From contig NZ_CP072827.1 of assembly GCF_017916255.1 (NCBI RefSeq), positions 186,001 to 250,000 of the forward strand: 64,000 nt of DNA. The letters run 5' to 3'. This DNA comes from Streptomyces mobaraensis NBRC 13819 = DSM 40847 (GTDB lineage Bacteria > Actinomycetota > Actinomycetes > Streptomycetales > Streptomycetaceae). Positions 1 to 8,744 of this stretch are shown in pieces. A program made the translations under genes and the position numbers. The notes below the pieces were generated by a model. The model was not told the origin of the DNA, searched no databases, and saw nothing but the letters and a program-made list of their open reading frames with translations. How positions within the stretch are numbered: position 1 is the stretch's first letter; each line of letters opens with the position of its first letter.

Positions 1-194
1 GCGGGCCGGACGCGTGGCGACACGGCACGACCACCTCACCAGCCTCACCCGCCGGCCTCCTGAGCCACCCTGCGGCTGAGGCCCGACCCCGCCCCGCAGC
101 CGGCCCGCCCGGCAGCCGCGGCCGTTGAGGCCCTGGCACCTCCGAGGACGGGCACGGAATAGCACCGACCGGAAGACAGGAAGAGGGGACGAGC

Positions 195-1490
195 ATGCCC
201 ATACCTGGTTTACGCCGCCGTCACAGAGGGCCGGACCGGAAGCCGAACCGGCTGCGCCGCGTCCTGTCCGGTGCGACGGTGGCCGCGACGGCGGCCGCCG
301 TCGCCTTCGGCGGCACGGCGACGGCCGCCACCGCGCCCGCACCGCCCGCCGACCGCTCGGGCACCGTCACGAAGGGCCCGGCGGAACGCACCGTCACGTC
401 CCCCATGACCACGGTGCGGGTGACCGGCCTGGTCGACGGGACCCCGGACCGCGCGGGCAAGGTCACCGTGCGGCTGGCCGACGGAAAGACCCTCGCCATC
501 CCGGCGGCCGCCAAGGACGTCGTGCTGCGGCGCGCCGCCCAGCAGGCCAGGGCCCACGCCAAGGACTCGGGCGAGAGACCGTGCGGCGTCTCCTGGGTCA
601 GGCTCAAGGAGAAGGCCGACCACCACCCGGTCGCCATGGAGACCGGGTTCGACCTGAACTCGCCGGCCACCGGCTACGAGTGGCTCGTCACCACCACGGG
701 ACCGAACGACTACGCGCAGAAGTTCAGCCAACACGGCAACCTCGCCCTGCGCGAGAGCTGGCAGGGCGGTGACAAGAGCGACAAGGACCAGGCCGACGGC
801 TTCTACTCGGCCGCCGTCGACCCGGAGGTGTCGTACGTCCGGCTCCTGTCCGGCGAGTTGTGCCGCGACATGGGAGCGCACACCACGGTGCGCCTCACCG
901 GACCGAAGGCCGCGTGCCTGAAGACCGTGTCGGCCAATTCCGGCGCCGGCTGGATCCTGAACAGCACCCAACCGGTCCCGCACCGCAACCGGACGGACCC
1001 GAGCAGCCCGGCCGGTACCCGGGCCACCGGGGCGCAGGCTTGCCTGCGGAACCCGCTCGGCACGGGCAGCGCGGCTTCGGGGGACATCACCGGCTGGCAG
1101 GACGCGCAGCAGTTCGTCGCCACGCACCCGCCCGCGGCCGCGATCGCCCGGTGCCACCTGATCGCCAACATCCTCGGCGGGAAGGGGCAGATCCTGGACG
1201 GCGGACAGGCCAACCTCGTCCCCTGCTGGCAGGTGGGGATGAACACCGGAACGCCCAGCATGCGGACCTACGAGAAGCAGGTGCAGGACCAGGTCGCGGA
1301 CCCCGGCATGGGGCCGGACGACGCGGTCTTCTACCAGGTGACGCCCCTCTACCAGGACGGCGCCAGCACCATCCCCACGGGGGTCGTCATGAGCGCCAAG
1401 GTCCAGCGTGCGAACGGGACGGAGAGCCTGATGTTCACCACCAGCGTCCCCAACACGCAGGCCACCAGCGGACTCAACCTCGGAAACTGA
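195..1490 (+). CDS. Secreted DNA/RNA non-specific endonuclease-like protein
   Basis: 431-residue protein with a long twin-arginine-rich n-region, a hydrophobic core near residues 25-45 and an Ala-rich end (TATAATAPAPP), so it is probably exported. The C-terminal third holds RCHLIANILGG near residue 320 followed by a Gln/Asn-rich stretch and a beta-rich tail (residues about 380-430). This resembles the EndoNS_2/EssD-like nuclease fold, in which a DRGHL-type His motif activates water and nearby Asn/Gln residues hold the metal. The motif is degenerate here (RCHL instead of RGHL), so activity is uncertain. The ATG is preceded by a strong purine-rich site (GAGGGGA at 183-189). The gene stands alone, followed 68 bp later by an unrelated DUF1963-type gene. 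The secreted-protein call is firm; the nuclease function is an inference. Confidence 0.72.
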   Translation: MPIPGLRRRHRGPDRKPNRLRRVLSGATVAATAAAVAFGGTATAATAPAPPADRSGTVTKGPAERTVTSPMTTVRVTGLVDGTPDRAGKVTVRLADGKTLAIPAAAKDVVLRRAAQQARAHAKDSGERPCGVSWVRLKEKADHHPVAMETGFDLNSPATGYEWLVTTTGPNDYAQKFSQHGNLALRESWQGGDKSDKDQADGFYSAAVDPEVSYVRLLSGELCRDMGAHTTVRLTGPKAACLKTVSANSGAGWILNSTQPVPHRNRTDPSSPAGTRATGAQACLRNPLGTGSAASGDITGWQDAQQFVATHPPAAAIARCHLIANILGGKGQILDGGQANLVPCWQVGMNTGTPSMRTYEKQVQDQVADPGMGPDDAVFYQVTPLYQDGASTIPTGVVMSAKVQRANGTESLMFTTSVPNTQATSGLNLGN

Positions 1491-1558
1491 TCGGATCCGG
1501 CCCTCCGGCCGGAATCCGACCTCGCGATCCGGCCCGACGCGCACCCCAGGGAGCCGCA

Positions 1559-2602
1559 ATGCCCGGAACGGGCCGAACCACCCCGCCGCGACCGGTCGAC
1601 GTCACGGCCGTCCTCCCGCGGCTGGCTCCGCTGGCGCGCACGGCGACCCGGCTGCACCCGCGCCCCGGGTCGCCGTCACCGCACCACAGCTCGGTCGGCG
1701 GGCCACCGCTGTGGCCCGCCGGCGAACCGTGGCCGTACTGCGCCGGCCCGCACGTGCCGGACGGGAACCCGGCCACCTCGCCACAGGACGTGCGACTGGG
1801 CCGGCGCATCCGGGCGGCGGCGGAGAGCAGACCGCCGGGCCACCCCCGCTTCACCCCCGAGGAGACGGCGGTCCTCCGGCGGATCAGCGCCGGCCACCCA
1901 TGGCCCGACGGCCCGGTCGCCATGCTGCCCGTGGCCCAGCTGTACGCACGCGACGTCCCCTCACTGCGCCCGCCCGGGCGGGCGGATCTGCTCCAGGTGC
2001 TGTGGTGCCCCTTCGACCACCCGCCGGAGCCCAAGCCCAGGACCGCGCTGTTCCGGCGGTCGGCCGCCGCCGTCACCGACGTCCTCACCACGCCTCCGGA
2101 GCCGGCCGTGGTCCAGTCAGGCGGCTACGTGCCGCGGCCGTGCCTGCTCGACCCGGAGCAGGTCACCGAGTACCCCGACCTCATGGAACTGGACGGGGAG
2201 TCGCGGGCGTTGCTGGGGAAGTGGAGCACGTGGCAGGCGGCGGGCGCCGCTCCGGACGCCTACTACGAGCCCGCCCCGCAGGAGTTCTACCGGAACGAGC
2301 TGTCCGTGGCTCCCGGCTGGAAGGCCGGCGGCTGGACGCGCTGGGGACTCACCGACCCCGTCCCCCGCGTCTGCCCCGCCTGCGGCACCGGGATGGCTCC
2401 TCTGCTGACCGTGGCCTCGGCCGAATGGGACGACAGCACCCGTAGTTGGAGCCCGTACGAGGAACCGGCCCCCACCCCACCGTCCACCGCCCGCCCGCAG
2501 GCCGCGACCCCGGCCATGGTCCAACTCGCCGGAGGCTACGACCTGCAGCTCTACACCTGCCCGGCGGCACCGGACCACCCGCATGTCGACCTGATCCAGT
2601 GA
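1559..2602 (+). CDS. DUF1963 (YwqG-like) protein
   Basis: 347-residue cytosolic protein. The N-terminal part carries SVGGPPLWPAGEPWPYC (about residues 42-58), the hallmark of the DUF1963/YwqG family, followed by a beta-rich core with LLQVLWCPFDHPPEPKP. A CPACGT motif near residue 270 could form half of a metal knuckle, and the C-terminus ends in a QLYTCP segment. No enzymatic residues are recognisable. The family is of unknown function and is often found among SMI1/KNR4-like immunity and housekeeping genes, but no toxin gene is adjacent here. The start was chosen for AGGGAG at 1548-1553; the reading frame is open further upstream but overlaps the nuclease gene. It faces the solute-binding protein gene convergently. 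Confidence 0.75.
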   Translation: MPGTGRTTPPRPVDVTAVLPRLAPLARTATRLHPRPGSPSPHHSSVGGPPLWPAGEPWPYCAGPHVPDGNPATSPQDVRLGRRIRAAAESRPPGHPRFTPEETAVLRRISAGHPWPDGPVAMLPVAQLYARDVPSLRPPGRADLLQVLWCPFDHPPEPKPRTALFRRSAAAVTDVLTTPPEPAVVQSGGYVPRPCLLDPEQVTEYPDLMELDGESRALLGKWSTWQAAGAAPDAYYEPAPQEFYRNELSVAPGWKAGGWTRWGLTDPVPRVCPACGTGMAPLLTVASAEWDDSTRSWSPYEEPAPTPPSTARPQAATPAMVQLAGGYDLQLYTCPAAPDHPHVDLIQ

Positions 2603-2673
2603 GGACCGCCGGGCCCGCCGTCGCAGGCCGTGTCCGCGCGCACACTCGCCGCCTCGGGACACGGCCGTACCGG

Positions 2674-2689
2674 CGGTCCGGCCGGACCG
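2674..2689. terminator. 16-bp perfect palindrome between convergent genes
   Basis: CGGTCCGGCCGGACCG is self-complementary and lies in the 135-bp gap between the convergent genes ending at 2602 and 2738. It is surrounded by further GC-rich inverted segments (accgg/ccggt). There is no T-run, as is usual for Streptomyces terminators, so a bidirectional terminator is an inference from position and symmetry. Confidence 0.4.
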
Positions 2690-2737
2690 TCGCGGACCGG
2701 CCCCGACCGGTCGCCCGGGCGGGGCCGTCGGTACCGC

Positions 2738-3904
2738 CTAGCCCTGCGTGCCGGCCTGGTCCACCGGGTACAGCCCCAGCTTCCCCTCCGGGTCCGCCGG
2801 ATCAGCGCCCTTCACATCACCCACGAAGAGGTTGATCTTCGCCTTGAAGCGGTCGAGCGCCGTGCGGTCGCCCATGAACTCGCCGAGGCCGAGCGGGTTC
2901 ATGTTCGCGTAGTCGAAGATCCCCTTGCGGCCGGCCGGTGCGGGGACGTCCGTCCGGGCGCTCCAGCCGTACGACTTCTCCTGGTATCCCTTCGACAGGA
3001 CCCAGCTCAGGTACAGCTTGGCCGCCGCCTTGTGCGGCGCGTCCTTCAGGATCGCGCCGGTCTGCGGCCAGGCGACCCACGGCGACTTCTCGGGGATGCT
3101 CGTCTTGGAGAGGCCGCCGGAGCTGCCGGAGCTGCCGAAGTTGGCGACGTAGCCGTCCTTGCCGACGGCCGCGGACGCGTCCGCCGTGCCGCGTACGAAC
3201 TTGGGGTTCTGCGCCATGAGCTTCTTCAGGTAGCCCGTGCCGTACTTGTCGGTCAGCTGCTTGAAGTAGTACAGGACGGCGTCGTCGTCGTTCGGGTACG
3301 TGAAGACGAGCTTGTTCTTGAACTCGGGCTTCAGGAAGTCCTCGGCCTCGACGGGCGCCTTGTCGCCGAGCGTCGTGGCGGTGACGTTGGCGAAGCCGAT
3401 GAAGAACAGGCCGGTGTAGTAGCCGTCCTTGTCCTTGATCTTGTCGTAGACCTTGTTCCAGCCCACCGGCTTGTACTTCTCCAGCGCGCCTTCCTTCTTC
3501 CAGCGCGGGAAGTCGTCCAGGGTCTGGAGGTGGACGACGTCGGCGACGACCTTGTGCTCGGCGATCTGCTGGTCGAGGCGCGCGTCGTGGTTCTTGCTGA
3601 AGTCGACGACCGTGTCGACCTTCATCTTCGGGAACTGCTTGAGGAAGGCGTTCTTGAGGTAGTCGGCCTGGCCCGGCTTGTCGCCGCCGGCGTAGACCAC
3701 CAGCCGGCCACCCTCGGCGAGCGCCTCCTTGTACAGCTTCCGCAGCTGCGCGTCCTCGCTCGCCGTGGCGGACTTCGAGGTGCGCGAGGAGGCGGAGGCG
3801 GCGGAGGAAGAGGCGGACGGTGCGGCGGCGGCGACGGTGACGCCGCTCGCGGCGAGCACACCGAGGGTGGCGGCCGCGGCCCAGACCTTCCGGGTGGACT
3901 TCAC
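2738..3904 (-). CDS. ABC transporter substrate-binding protein (Fe3+/Fbp-like class), orphan
   Basis: 388 residues. A Sec signal (KSTRK n-region, hydrophobic 8-28) leads into a Ser/Ala-rich linker with no lipobox Cys, so the protein may be secreted free. The mature part has the two-lobed periplasmic-binding fold of bacterial solute-binding family 1/6: LVVYAGGDKPGQADYLKNAF near 70-90, then WVAWPQTGAILKDAPH and KLYLSWVLSKGYQ. This layout matches iron(III)- or small-anion-binding proteins (FbpA/FutA/AfuA group), but the ligand cannot be read. No permease or ATPase gene is adjacent, so it is an orphan binding protein. The start is GTG with AAGGAG close upstream on the minus strand. A promoter and a pair of operators lie just upstream. 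Confidence 0.85.
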   Translation of the reverse strand: MKSTRKVWAAAATLGVLAASGVTVAAAAPSASSSAASASSRTSKSATASEDAQLRKLYKEALAEGGRLVVYAGGDKPGQADYLKNAFLKQFPKMKVDTVVDFSKNHDARLDQQIAEHKVVADVVHLQTLDDFPRWKKEGALEKYKPVGWNKVYDKIKDKDGYYTGLFFIGFANVTATTLGDKAPVEAEDFLKPEFKNKLVFTYPNDDDAVLYYFKQLTDKYGTGYLKKLMAQNPKFVRGTADASAAVGKDGYVANFGSSGSSGGLSKTSIPEKSPWVAWPQTGAILKDAPHKAAAKLYLSWVLSKGYQEKSYGWSARTDVPAPAGRKGIFDYANMNPLGLGEFMGDRTALDRFKAKINLFVGDVKGADPADPEGKLGLYPVDQAGTQG

Positions 3905-3967
3905 GAGGACTCCTTATGGGGGGACACGTGTGGGGACGCGTACGGGATGCGATACGGCGAGCCCTCT

Positions 3968-4027
3968 CTTGAACTTTCAAGGACTTGCCTGCGCTCACCC
4001 TAGAACCAAGGTGCTTAAACTTTCAAT
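3968..4027. promoter_or_regulatory. Pair of related operators CTTGAACTTTCAAG / CTTAAACTTTCAAT
   Basis: CTTGAA-CT-TTCAAG at 3968-3981 is a perfect inverted repeat with 6-bp arms. A second copy with one change per arm (CTTAAACTTTCAAT) is at 4014-4027, 46 bp away. One copy overlaps the -35 box of the minus-strand promoter for the binding-protein gene and the other lies just downstream of its -10 box. This layout suits a repressor that bridges two sites. The CTTGAAA-type half-site recalls LacI-family sugar operators in actinomycetes, but no LacI gene is in the window. Confidence 0.55.
3997..4026 (-). promoter_or_regulatory. Promoter of the solute-binding protein gene
   Basis: On the minus strand TTGAAA (forward 4021-4026) is followed after 18 bp by TAGGGT (forward 3997-4002), a good match to the housekeeping sigma (HrdB-type) consensus TTGACA-N18-TANNNT. 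The start codon at 3904 is about 93 bp downstream of the -10 box, leaving an untranslated leader of roughly 85 nt. Confidence 0.55.
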
Positions 4028-4149
4028 AAACACCGGGCCTGCCCTGCGGACGGGTGGCCGGGAACGGCCCTGGGTCAGACGCCGGCCCGGTGGAATCATG
4101 GGCATGTCAAAGGCCGCGTCGGTCGATCCACACGCCTCCAGGGGGAATC

Positions 4150-4653
4150 ATGCGGACACCCACCCGTATACGTACGGTCTCGGCCGCGCTCGCCGTCGCC
4201 GCGGCAAGCATCACCTTCACCACCGCCGGAACCGGGTCCGCCCACGCGGCAGGCTGCCCTGCGAACGGCCAGGTGCTCGGGGCCATCCAGAGCATCAAGG
4301 TGGGCTCGCAGACCATCGGCCAGTTCTACCTCGGATGGAACTGCAGCGGCGCCTACACCGAGGTCAACCTGTGGAACACCAACTACGTCAACAACTGGCG
4401 TTTCGGCCAGGTGGACGTGAAGTCCAGCTCGCACTACGCCGTGAACTCGAACAAGCCGGTACTGAACAACGGCTCGTACTGGTTCGACGCCGGGTACATC
4501 CCGGTGACCGGCGTGTCGAACACCCGTGAGTACAAGGGCAACTGGAACTTCACCGCCTATGGGCACTCGTGCTCCGGCCAGACCACCACGTGGAACTTCT
4601 CCTACGGCGGCCCGAGCAACACCGACAACAGTCCGTACTCGAACTGCAGCTGA
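4150..4653 (+). CDS. Small secreted protein of unknown function
   Basis: 167 residues. A classical Sec signal (residues 1-34, MRTPTRIR then a hydrophobic Ala/Val run, ending GSAHAAG) is followed by a mature part of about 133 residues. That part is rich in Asn, Ser, Tyr and Trp and carries four Cys (GCPANG, WNCSG, HSCSGQ and NCS at the very end) that could form two disulfides. The Trp/Asn-rich, beta-like composition suggests a stable extracellular beta-sandwich, but I recognise no family. The start was chosen for AGGGGGA just upstream and because it opens the signal peptide; longer reading of the frame only adds a non-signal extension. It is a single gene, convergent with the beta-repeat protein gene at 4759-6033. 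Confidence 0.75.
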   Translation: MRTPTRIRTVSAALAVAAASITFTTAGTGSAHAAGCPANGQVLGAIQSIKVGSQTIGQFYLGWNCSGAYTEVNLWNTNYVNNWRFGQVDVKSSSHYAVNSNKPVLNNGSYWFDAGYIPVTGVSNTREYKGNWNFTAYGHSCSGQTTTWNFSYGGPSNTDNSPYSNCS

Positions 4654-4758
4654 ACGCCCCGGCTGCGGCGCCGCGCCTACACCCTGGACGGCAAACGGGT
4701 CGTCAGCGGCTCCCCGCCGGTCCGCGACCCCGACCGGAAGCCTTAGGCAGCCTGCCGA

Positions 4759-6033
4759 TCAGGCCCCCTCCCGCAGCCGCAGCGTCGTCGTGCACGGACG
4801 GTGCGCGTCGTCCCCCTCGTACGCGACGACGATCTCCCGGGTACCCGCCGGCACGGCCGCCGTGCGCAGGCTCGCCAGGCCGACCCCGTCCAGGAGGACC
4901 GTGCCGAGGGGCCGCCCGTCGGCCGTGAACGCCACCCTGCCGCGGGGCGGCGGCCCGCCGGGCACCGCGCGGGCGATCCGGACCGTGAGGCCGGCCGGGG
5001 GGCCTTCGGCCGCCGCTCGCGGTCCTTCGTCGCCGGCGCGGTACGAGCGGGCACCCGCCGGGTCGGCGGCCGGCGTGCCGTCGCGCCCGACGCGGAAGCC
5101 GCTGCACACGCCGTAGGCGGTGCGTGGCTGGTAGCCCTTCGCCGGGACGAGGACGGCGGCCAGTTCACGGGGTGGGCGGGGCGCCGGGTCCGGCAGCCCT
5201 TCGAGGCCGAGGATGTCGCTGTCGGCGCCGGCCGCGCTCAGCACCACCGGGAACCCGCCCACGACGAGCGTCCCCGTGCCGCGTCCGCTCAGGAACCGGT
5301 CGCACGACGCGTCGTAGTCGACCGTGCCGTCCGGGCGGACCGTGTACGAGAAGTCGGCCGCCACACCGGGACCGGCGAGGAAGACGTACCCGGCGGCCGG
5401 CAGCAGGGTGAGCCGGTGCACGGTGTCCGGCGGCAGGAAGGTGCCGGCGCCGACCGGCAGCAGTCCGTGGGAGAGTCCGCGCCCGTCGACGGTGACGGTG
5501 CGCCCCCGGACGGTCAGGACGCCGCCGACGGCCGAGGCGAACCCGGCCGACTCCGAGGCGGGCGTGACCCCGCCGTCGAGGGTGACGGAGAAGGCGAGTT
5601 CCCCGTCGGCGGTGCCCGCCTCGACCCGCAACCGGTACCCGGAGGCGGGCAGCAGCCGCAGCGCGTGCGTCCGGTCCGGGGAGAGCGGAGCCGCGCCCGG
5701 CAGGTCGGGAGCGAGCGGGTGGTCCAGACTCCGGGCGTCGACGACGACCGGCGCGCCGCGTACGGTCAGCCGGCGGCCGCCGCGACCGCCGAGGAAGGCG
5801 TCGTACTCCGGCGCGAAGGCCAGGGTGCCGTCCTCGTGCACGTCGAAGGCGACAGCGGCCGTCGTGCCGTCGCCGAGCCGAAGCCGGTAGCCCGTGCCGG
5901 CGGGCAGCCGTACCTCGGGCGGCGGATCGGCCGAACCGTCGACGAACGCGACGCCCCCGCCCTCGTTCCCGGGCCCCTGGACGGCGACGAGGGGATACGT
6001 CAGCTGCGCGGTGTCGATGGTGATGGCGGGCAT
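4759..6033 (-). CDS. Four-repeat beta protein with C-terminal Ig-like domain (last gene of the six-gene operon)
   Basis: 424 residues with no signal peptide or membrane segment. A motif L-(L/V)-P-A-x(1-2)-G-Y recurs at residues 43-49, 128-133, 211-216 and 296-301, a period of 83-85 residues. The first three units share an internal DGT/DGG turn and a GGxLTVRG-VVVD strand pair. The tail, from about residue 360, has an Ig-like pattern (RVAFTADGRPLGTVLLDG, then VPAGTREIVVAYEGDD). Such repeats usually bind proteins or glycans. It starts 34 bp after the WD40 gene with its own GGGAG site, so it is probably co-transcribed but translated independently. It is the most promoter-distal member of the operon. 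Function unknown. Confidence 0.7.
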   Translation of the reverse strand: MPAITIDTAQLTYPLVAVQGPGNEGGGVAFVDGSADPPPEVRLPAGTGYRLRLGDGTTAAVAFDVHEDGTLAFAPEYDAFLGGRGGRRLTVRGAPVVVDARSLDHPLAPDLPGAAPLSPDRTHALRLLPASGYRLRVEAGTADGELAFSVTLDGGVTPASESAGFASAVGGVLTVRGRTVTVDGRGLSHGLLPVGAGTFLPPDTVHRLTLLPAAGYVFLAGPGVAADFSYTVRPDGTVDYDASCDRFLSGRGTGTLVVGGFPVVLSAAGADSDILGLEGLPDPAPRPPRELAAVLVPAKGYQPRTAYGVCSGFRVGRDGTPAADPAGARSYRAGDEGPRAAAEGPPAGLTVRIARAVPGGPPPRGRVAFTADGRPLGTVLLDGVGLASLRTAAVPAGTREIVVAYEGDDAHRPCTTTLRLREGA

Positions 6034-6067
6034 CGGTGCTCCCGGGGGGAGAGGGGGGAGAAGCGGG

Positions 6068-7021
6068 TCAGAAGGGCGTGCTGCCGTGCAGTTCCAGGCG
6101 GGGCACCGGCTCGATCCGGGTGTCCGTCCTGGCCGGCCGGAGCGGTACCCCGGTGATCCGCTCCCAGCGCAGGACGATCGTGTCCCAGCCGGCCGTGACC
6201 AGCTCGGTCTCGTCAGGGGTCGTCGCCATGGCCCACACGACGTCGTAGTGGGCCGGGAGGACCGGCCCGACGGGCTGGCCGCCCGCGTCCCACCGGTGCA
6301 CGGTGCCGTCGGCGCAGCCGGCGGTGATCTCACCGTCCCCGGTCAGCACCAGCGACCGTACCGGCGAGCCCGTCACCAGCGGCCCGCCGGCCTGCCGCCC
6401 CAGGTCGCGGTCCCAGCGGCGGACGGTGCCGTCGCGGCCGCCGGAGACGAACCGCCGCCCAGTGGAGCCCGCCGCGAGCACCTGGACGGGTCCGCTGTGG
6501 CCGAGCAGCGGCGCCCCGACGGGGGCGCCCGACGTCCGGTTCCAGCGGCGGACGGTGCCGTCCACGCCGCCCGAGACGATCTCCTCGTCGTCGGGGGTGA
6601 CGGCCACCGCCTGTACGGAGCCGGTGTGTCCGCGCAGCGGTTCGGCGAGGGAGGCCCCGGTCGAGCGCTCCCAGCGGCGGACGGTGCCGTCCTGGGAGGC
6701 GGAGACGATCTCGCCCCCGTCGCGGGTGCGGGCCACGGCCAGCGCCGGGCCCTCGTGGGCGGGGATCGGCGTGCTCAGGGACTGCCCGCTCGCCCGGTCC
6801 CAGCGGCCCACGGTGCCGTCGCTGCACGCGGTGACGGCCTCCCGGCCGTCGGGTGTCAGCACCATGCCCCAGATCGTCCGCTGCGTCAGGGTCACCGGAG
6901 GGGACAGGGGCGTTTCGTGCCTCCGGTCCCAGCGGTAGAGCCGTCCGTAGAAGTCCGTCGCGACGATCTCCGCCGCGTCGGGGGTGACGGTCACCGCCGA
7001 CGCGTACAGGTTCGCCTTCAT
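6068..7021 (-). CDS. Seven-bladed WD40 propeller protein
   Basis: 317 residues made almost wholly of WD40 repeats. Seven blade ends can be read: YGRLYRWD, DGTVGRWD, DGTVRRWE, DGTVRRWN, DGTVRRWD, DGTVHRWD and WDTIVLRWE. Each is preceded by a GH or AHxxxV element, which makes one complete seven-bladed propeller with nothing attached. It is probably a cytosolic scaffold or docking subunit. Its ATG overlaps the stop codon of the 574-aa gene (ATGA, 7018-7021), so translation is coupled. In this operon it may hold the very large neighbours together; that role is inferred from context only. The many near-identical blades suggest recent internal duplication. Confidence 0.85.
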   Translation of the reverse strand: MKANLYASAVTVTPDAAEIVATDFYGRLYRWDRRHETPLSPPVTLTQRTIWGMVLTPDGREAVTACSDGTVGRWDRASGQSLSTPIPAHEGPALAVARTRDGGEIVSASQDGTVRRWERSTGASLAEPLRGHTGSVQAVAVTPDDEEIVSGGVDGTVRRWNRTSGAPVGAPLLGHSGPVQVLAAGSTGRRFVSGGRDGTVRRWDRDLGRQAGGPLVTGSPVRSLVLTGDGEITAGCADGTVHRWDAGGQPVGPVLPAHYDVVWAMATTPDETELVTAGWDTIVLRWERITGVPLRPARTDTRIEPVPRLELHGSTPF

Positions 7022-8742
7022 CCCGTCCCCCCGGGCGGTACGGCTCCGTCGAACGCGAGCGCGCTGGACGCCTCGCCCCGGCCGGCGCCGACCCGGCGGC
7101 CCACCCAGGAGCGGACCGTGCCGTCCTCGTCGCGCGCGACCACCGGCACGCGGCGGGCCGTCACGCCCGAGCGGGGTACCTCCTCGTCGCGGAAGAACAC
7201 CCGTGGAACCTCCGGTTCCAGGATCCGGCCGGCCGCCTTGAGCTGGGGCAGCCGGTCGCCGTTCGGTCCGAAACGGGGGATCTGTCCGCGCCTCAGACAC
7301 ACCGCCGCCGAGTCCGGCGCCAGGGGCACCGGAACCAACGGGATCCAGTGCGCGGGGACGGCGGTGACCAGCCGGTAGGCGAGCGCCGCCGGGTCGGTCG
7401 GCGCCACCTGGGGGTCGTCGTCCGATGGTTCGTCGCCGCGGGCCCGCGCCCGGCCGGTGGCGCTCGGCACGATCCGTTCGATGGCGAACGCCAGGTTGGC
7501 CATCTCGTCGCGGGCGAAGAGCACCTCCTCCACGGGGGCGCCCTCGACGCGGGCCGAGGCCGTGGGCAGCAGCGGCAGCAACGGCGGTCCGGGCTTGCCG
7601 CCGTGGACGTCGGTCAGCCGGAACACCGACCAGTGGCGGTCCTCGACCGGGTCCACGGCCGTCTCGCCCCCGAAGGTGTCGACGACCGTGAGGCCGGTGA
7701 GGCGGTGCAGCGCGCCCGTGGCCAGCTCGACCGGGATCATCCAGTGGTCGTTGCCGTAGAGGTTCGCGAACTCGACGACCAGCAGCCGGGCCAGGTCCGG
7801 AGCGCCCGCCCCGATGGCGGGCAGGTTGACCGTCGCGTCCTCGAACTCCCACCAGCGCTCGGCCGGCATGCCCGGATACGTCACCCGGGTGGGCAGCACC
7901 TGCGCGGACTGGGAACCGACCGGGGCGGGCAGCGGTGTCGTACCGGCGTCGAGGTCGAACTCGTACGCCTCGGCGGTGCCCCCGGTGTACTCGGGCGCCG
8001 ACAGGGTGACCGGCCGGCCGCCCGGCGCCGCCGTGACCGCGAAGCGGTGTTCGAGCCGCTCGCGTACCCAGCTCGACGGCACCGGCGGCTGGTGGCGTCC
8101 CTTGAACCACTCCAGCCACTGCTGCGCCGCCTGGTCGAAGGCGGTCCGCTGCGCCCCGGTGAGGTCGGGCGGGTGCCAGCCGCTGCCCAGGAGTCCGGCG
8201 AGCGCGACCCCGTCGGGTGCCCGGTGGGCGAGCACCGCGCGCAGGGCCTGGCCACCGGGGTCGCGGCGCAGCGGATCCTTCTCCGGGTCCGCGGGCAGCG
8301 CGGGCAGCGGTGCCTTGGCGAGCACCGCTTCGTCGACGGCGTCCAGCGCGGCGGTCAGGGCGGGCTGGGTGCGCAGGGTGTCGAGGAAGCGCCGGCCGGC
8401 CCGGGCGGCGGCGCGCAGCGGCAGGTCCCGGAGGGCGTCGGCGGGTGCGGCTCCGGCCTCCGCCAGGTACTCCAGCGGCACGCCCTTCGGCAGCGGGACG
8501 GCCGCCGCGCCGCCGCCCGCGCGGAACGCGTCGAGCGGGGTGGTCTCGGTGCCGATGCGGCACCAGACCGGTGAGCCGGAGTCCTCGCCCGCGAACTCGG
8601 CCGTCTGCCACTGCCGGGCGAGGAGGAAGAGCGGGTCGGCCACCCGCGCCGCGAGGGCCTCGTCGAGCTGACCGCCGGTGCCGTACGGCCGGACCGCCGG
8701 CTCCAGGCGGTGGAACTGGCCGAAGGCCATGACGTCGAACAT
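7018..8742 (-). CDS. Conserved protein of unknown function, LARQWQ type (574 aa)
   Basis: 574 residues, no signal peptide and no membrane segments. The N-terminus reads MAFGQFHRLEPAVRP and then LARQWQTAEFAGEDSGSPV (residues 41-59), a strongly patterned block that I believe marks a conserved bacterial family without assigned function. Further fixed-looking blocks are SSWVRERLEHRFAV and EFANLYGNDHWMIPVEL in the middle and LRRGQIPRFGPNGDRLPQLK near 490. The composition suggests an alpha/beta globular protein, but no catalytic signature is seen. It begins 2 bp after the stop of the 1556-aa gene and overlaps the WD40 gene by 4 bases, so it is a core member of the operon. Confidence 0.75.
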   Translation of the reverse strand: MFDVMAFGQFHRLEPAVRPYGTGGQLDEALAARVADPLFLLARQWQTAEFAGEDSGSPVWCRIGTETTPLDAFRAGGGAAAVPLPKGVPLEYLAEAGAAPADALRDLPLRAAARAGRRFLDTLRTQPALTAALDAVDEAVLAKAPLPALPADPEKDPLRRDPGGQALRAVLAHRAPDGVALAGLLGSGWHPPDLTGAQRTAFDQAAQQWLEWFKGRHQPPVPSSWVRERLEHRFAVTAAPGGRPVTLSAPEYTGGTAEAYEFDLDAGTTPLPAPVGSQSAQVLPTRVTYPGMPAERWWEFEDATVNLPAIGAGAPDLARLLVVEFANLYGNDHWMIPVELATGALHRLTGLTVVDTFGGETAVDPVEDRHWSVFRLTDVHGGKPGPPLLPLLPTASARVEGAPVEEVLFARDEMANLAFAIERIVPSATGRARARGDEPSDDDPQVAPTDPAALAYRLVTAVPAHWIPLVPVPLAPDSAAVCLRRGQIPRFGPNGDRLPQLKAAGRILEPEVPRVFFRDEEVPRSGVTARRVPVVARDEDGTVRSWVGRRVGAGRGEASSALAFDGAVPPGGTG

Positions 8743-8744
8743 CG

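Noticed and set aside
210..1559. Long open frame on the minus strand opposite the secreted nuclease gene
   Set aside because: It has Arg/Gly-rich, low-complexity translation typical of antisense frames in very GC-rich DNA. The plus-strand gene has a signal peptide, ribosome site and family motifs.
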